A DNA stretch of 24,492 bases from RGIG3135 sp964477115. Its GTDB lineage: Bacteria > Actinomycetota > Coriobacteriia > Coriobacteriales > Eggerthellaceae. This document shows, piece after piece, positions 23,306-24,492 of the stretch. Positions within the stretch are counted from its first letter, which is position 1. The number at the start of each line of letters is the position of its first letter. Location: positions 1 through 24,492 of the forward strand of contig CAYZCY010000024.1 of NCBI GenBank assembly GCA_964477115.1, in the 5' to 3' direction. The notes below the pieces were generated by a model, which ran no database searches, had not been told where the DNA came from, and was given only the letters and a program-made list of their open reading frames with translations. Both the position numbers and the translations under genes were made by a program.

Positions 23306-23501
23306 GGCGCTCATTTTCGCAAGCAGCCAGATCAGGTTCCGCAACTTAGCTTGAAGCACCCGATGCCGCCTATGCGGCTCGTTTTATCTCTGGCCTGGTG
23401 CGCTCACCTTCTCCACTATATGAAAGATGTGCGATCAGGGCCGTTCCACCAAAAAGTCAAGCCCCTGCGGCAGCGAAGCCGCGTTCGAGAAAGAGACAAC
23501 C
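23306..23501 (+). promoter_or_regulatory. Distal part of the structured 5' leader of the ligase gene
   Basis: No gene is visible. TAGCTTGAAGC (23347-23357) repeats the terminator's 3' arm and can pair over 11 bp with 23273-23283, giving an alternative to the terminator. GCCGC-CTAT-GCGGC (23365-23378) is followed by TCGTTTTATC and could be a second, weaker terminator. GCGGC-AGCGAA-GCCGC (23467-23482) sits just ahead of the ribosome-binding site. No known riboswitch or T-box motif is recognised. Confidence 0.45.
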
Positions 23502-24492
23502 ATGACGCATTCCATCATGCCCGAGCAGTTCGAAATGATCCTCAAGCAGTTTGAGACCTTGAAGGAGCGCTCGCCGTTCTACGCCAAGAAGTTCGAGGGC
23601 ATTGACCTCTCCGAGATCAAGACGCTCGAGAATTTCCAGAAGCTTCCCTTCACCGACAAGGGCGATCTGCGCGAGGCGTACCCGCTGGGATTGGCGGCTG
23701 TGCCGACCGAGCAGATCGTGCGCATCCACAGCTCTTCGGGCACCACGGGCACGCCGGTCATCATTCCCTACACCCAGAAGGACGTTGACGACTGGGCCGT
23801 TCAGTTTGCGCGCTGCTATGAGTACGCTGGCATCACGCCGTCCGATCGCATCCATATCACGCCGGGTTACGGTCTGTGGACCGCGGGCATCGGTTTCCAG
23901 CTGGGCGCCGAAAAGCTGGGCGCCATGGCCATTCCCATGGGGCCTGGCAACACCGACAAGCAGCTGCAGATGATGCAGGACCTCGAGTCTACCGTGCTGT
24001 GTGCGACTTCTTCCTACGCGCTGCTTCTGGCTGAGGAGATCGCCAAGCGCGGCATTAAGGACAGCATCAAGCTGCGCAAGGGTGTTATCGGCAGTGAGCG
24101 TTGGGGTGAAAAGATGCGCGCCCGCATTGCCAACGAGCTGGGCGTTGAGCTTTACGACATCTACGGCCTGACCGAGGTGTACGGCCCCGGCATCGGCATC
24201 AACTGCAAGGCCGACTCAGCTATGCACATCTGGAGCGACTACGTGTTCGTGGAGATTGTGGACCCGGTCACTGGCCTTCCCGTGGATGACGGCGAGCCCG
24301 GTGAGATCGTGCTCACCACGCTGCAGAAGGAAGGCGCGCCGCTGATTCGCTTCCGTACGCACGACCTGTCCCGCATCGTGCCGGGCGAGTGCGACTGCGG
24401 CAGCCATCATCCGCGTATCGACATCATCACCGGTCGTACCGACGACATGGTGAAGGTGAAGGGCGTTAACATGTTCCCCGCGCAGATCGAGG
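23502..24492 (+). CDS. Phenylacetate-CoA ligase-like AMP-forming enzyme, 3' end beyond window
   Basis: The first 330 residues are present and open to the window edge; the family is usually about 430-440, so roughly 100 residues of the C-terminal lid are missing. The ATP/AMP-binding loop SSSGTTGTP (77-85), YGLTEVYGPG (about 221-230) and LIRFRTHD are visible, as is a CDCGSHHPR segment and the hinge-like GRTDDMVKVKGVNMFP. It activates phenylacetate or a related arylacetate to the CoA ester with ATP, via an acyl-adenylate; in fermenters these enzymes are often linked to indolepyruvate oxidoreductase. ATG 23502 follows GAGAAAGAGA. It lies downstream of the leader-peptide/terminator region, which probably controls it. 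Confidence 0.93.
   Translation, partial: MTHSIMPEQFEMILKQFETLKERSPFYAKKFEGIDLSEIKTLENFQKLPFTDKGDLREAYPLGLAAVPTEQIVRIHSSSGTTGTPVIIPYTQKDVDDWAVQFARCYEYAGITPSDRIHITPGYGLWTAGIGFQLGAEKLGAMAIPMGPGNTDKQLQMMQDLESTVLCATSSYALLLAEEIAKRGIKDSIKLRKGVIGSERWGEKMRARIANELGVELYDIYGLTEVYGPGIGINCKADSAMHIWSDYVFVEIVDPVTGLPVDDGEPGEIVLTTLQKEGAPLIRFRTHDLSRIVPGECDCGSHHPRIDIITGRTDDMVKVKGVNMFPAQIE

Noticed and set aside
23306..23501. T-box riboswitch ahead of the ligase gene
   Set aside because: The conserved T-box sequence (AGGGTGGNACCGCG) is absent on the plus strand. A faint GGTGGAACGG on the minus strand is in the wrong orientation and incomplete.

Overview
The window looks like a chromosomal segment of a high-GC actinobacterium, most likely of the class Coriobacteriia (Eggerthella/Slackia/Olsenella-like). 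The supports are the core block rpsF-ssb-rpsR-rplI-dnaB, a four-ligand zinc-type S18, tRNA genes with encoded CCA, several GTG/TTG starts, and an anaerobic aromatic amino-acid fermentation set (indolepyruvate:ferredoxin oxidoreductase plus a phenylacetate-CoA-ligase-like enzyme). The lineage call is inference; no database was searched. Coding density is high, and most genes lie on the + strand.

Layout. Bases 1-2250 hold a TraX-family membrane protein (-) diverging from a compact CPBP-type membrane protease and a membrane-anchored J-domain protein (+). Bases 2389-5690 carry typA/bipA and a parvulin-type prolyl isomerase lipoprotein, closed by a bidirectional terminator. Facing it on - is a very basic, repetitive, disordered protein with a small C-terminal domain resembling the PcrA/UvrD Tudor-like domain. 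Two tRNA-Ser genes (CGA and GGA) follow on -. The GGA promoter overlaps back-to-back with the promoter of an acidic protein of unknown function (7324-7839). Bases 8163-10008 form the rpsF-ssb-rpsR-rplI operon with promoter, probable S6:S18 leader and terminator. dnaB follows with its own promoter and structured leader, then a YhaO-like phosphoesterase and a membrane-spanning YhaN-like ATPase that overlap by 4 bp. Bases 14898-18240 carry purD, a HemW-like radical SAM enzyme and a prepilin peptidase. tRNA-Phe, a threonine-aldolase-like enzyme, and purE-iorA-iorB follow.

An assembly gap (N run, 22879-22978) sits just after iorB and is flanked by an exact 55-bp duplication, so it is probably a joining artefact. 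Beyond it come a 10-bp periodic repeat and a strong promoter driving a roughly 300-nt leader ahead of a phenylacetate-CoA-ligase-like gene that runs off the window. IorAB would oxidise aromatic 2-oxoacids to aryl-acetyl-CoA with reduction of ferredoxin; the ligase interconverts arylacetates and their CoA esters. The two loci therefore plausibly serve one pathway.

The most interesting signal is in that last leader. The -10 box is 7 nt from an ATG, so the transcript is probably leaderless. It opens a 20-codon ORF ending Arg-Trp-Arg-stop, and the stop codon abuts the 5' arm of an intrinsic terminator. A downstream copy of the 3' arm offers alternative pairing. This is the architecture of a translation-controlled attenuator, possibly sensing tryptophan or another aromatic, and I do not recognise it as a described system.
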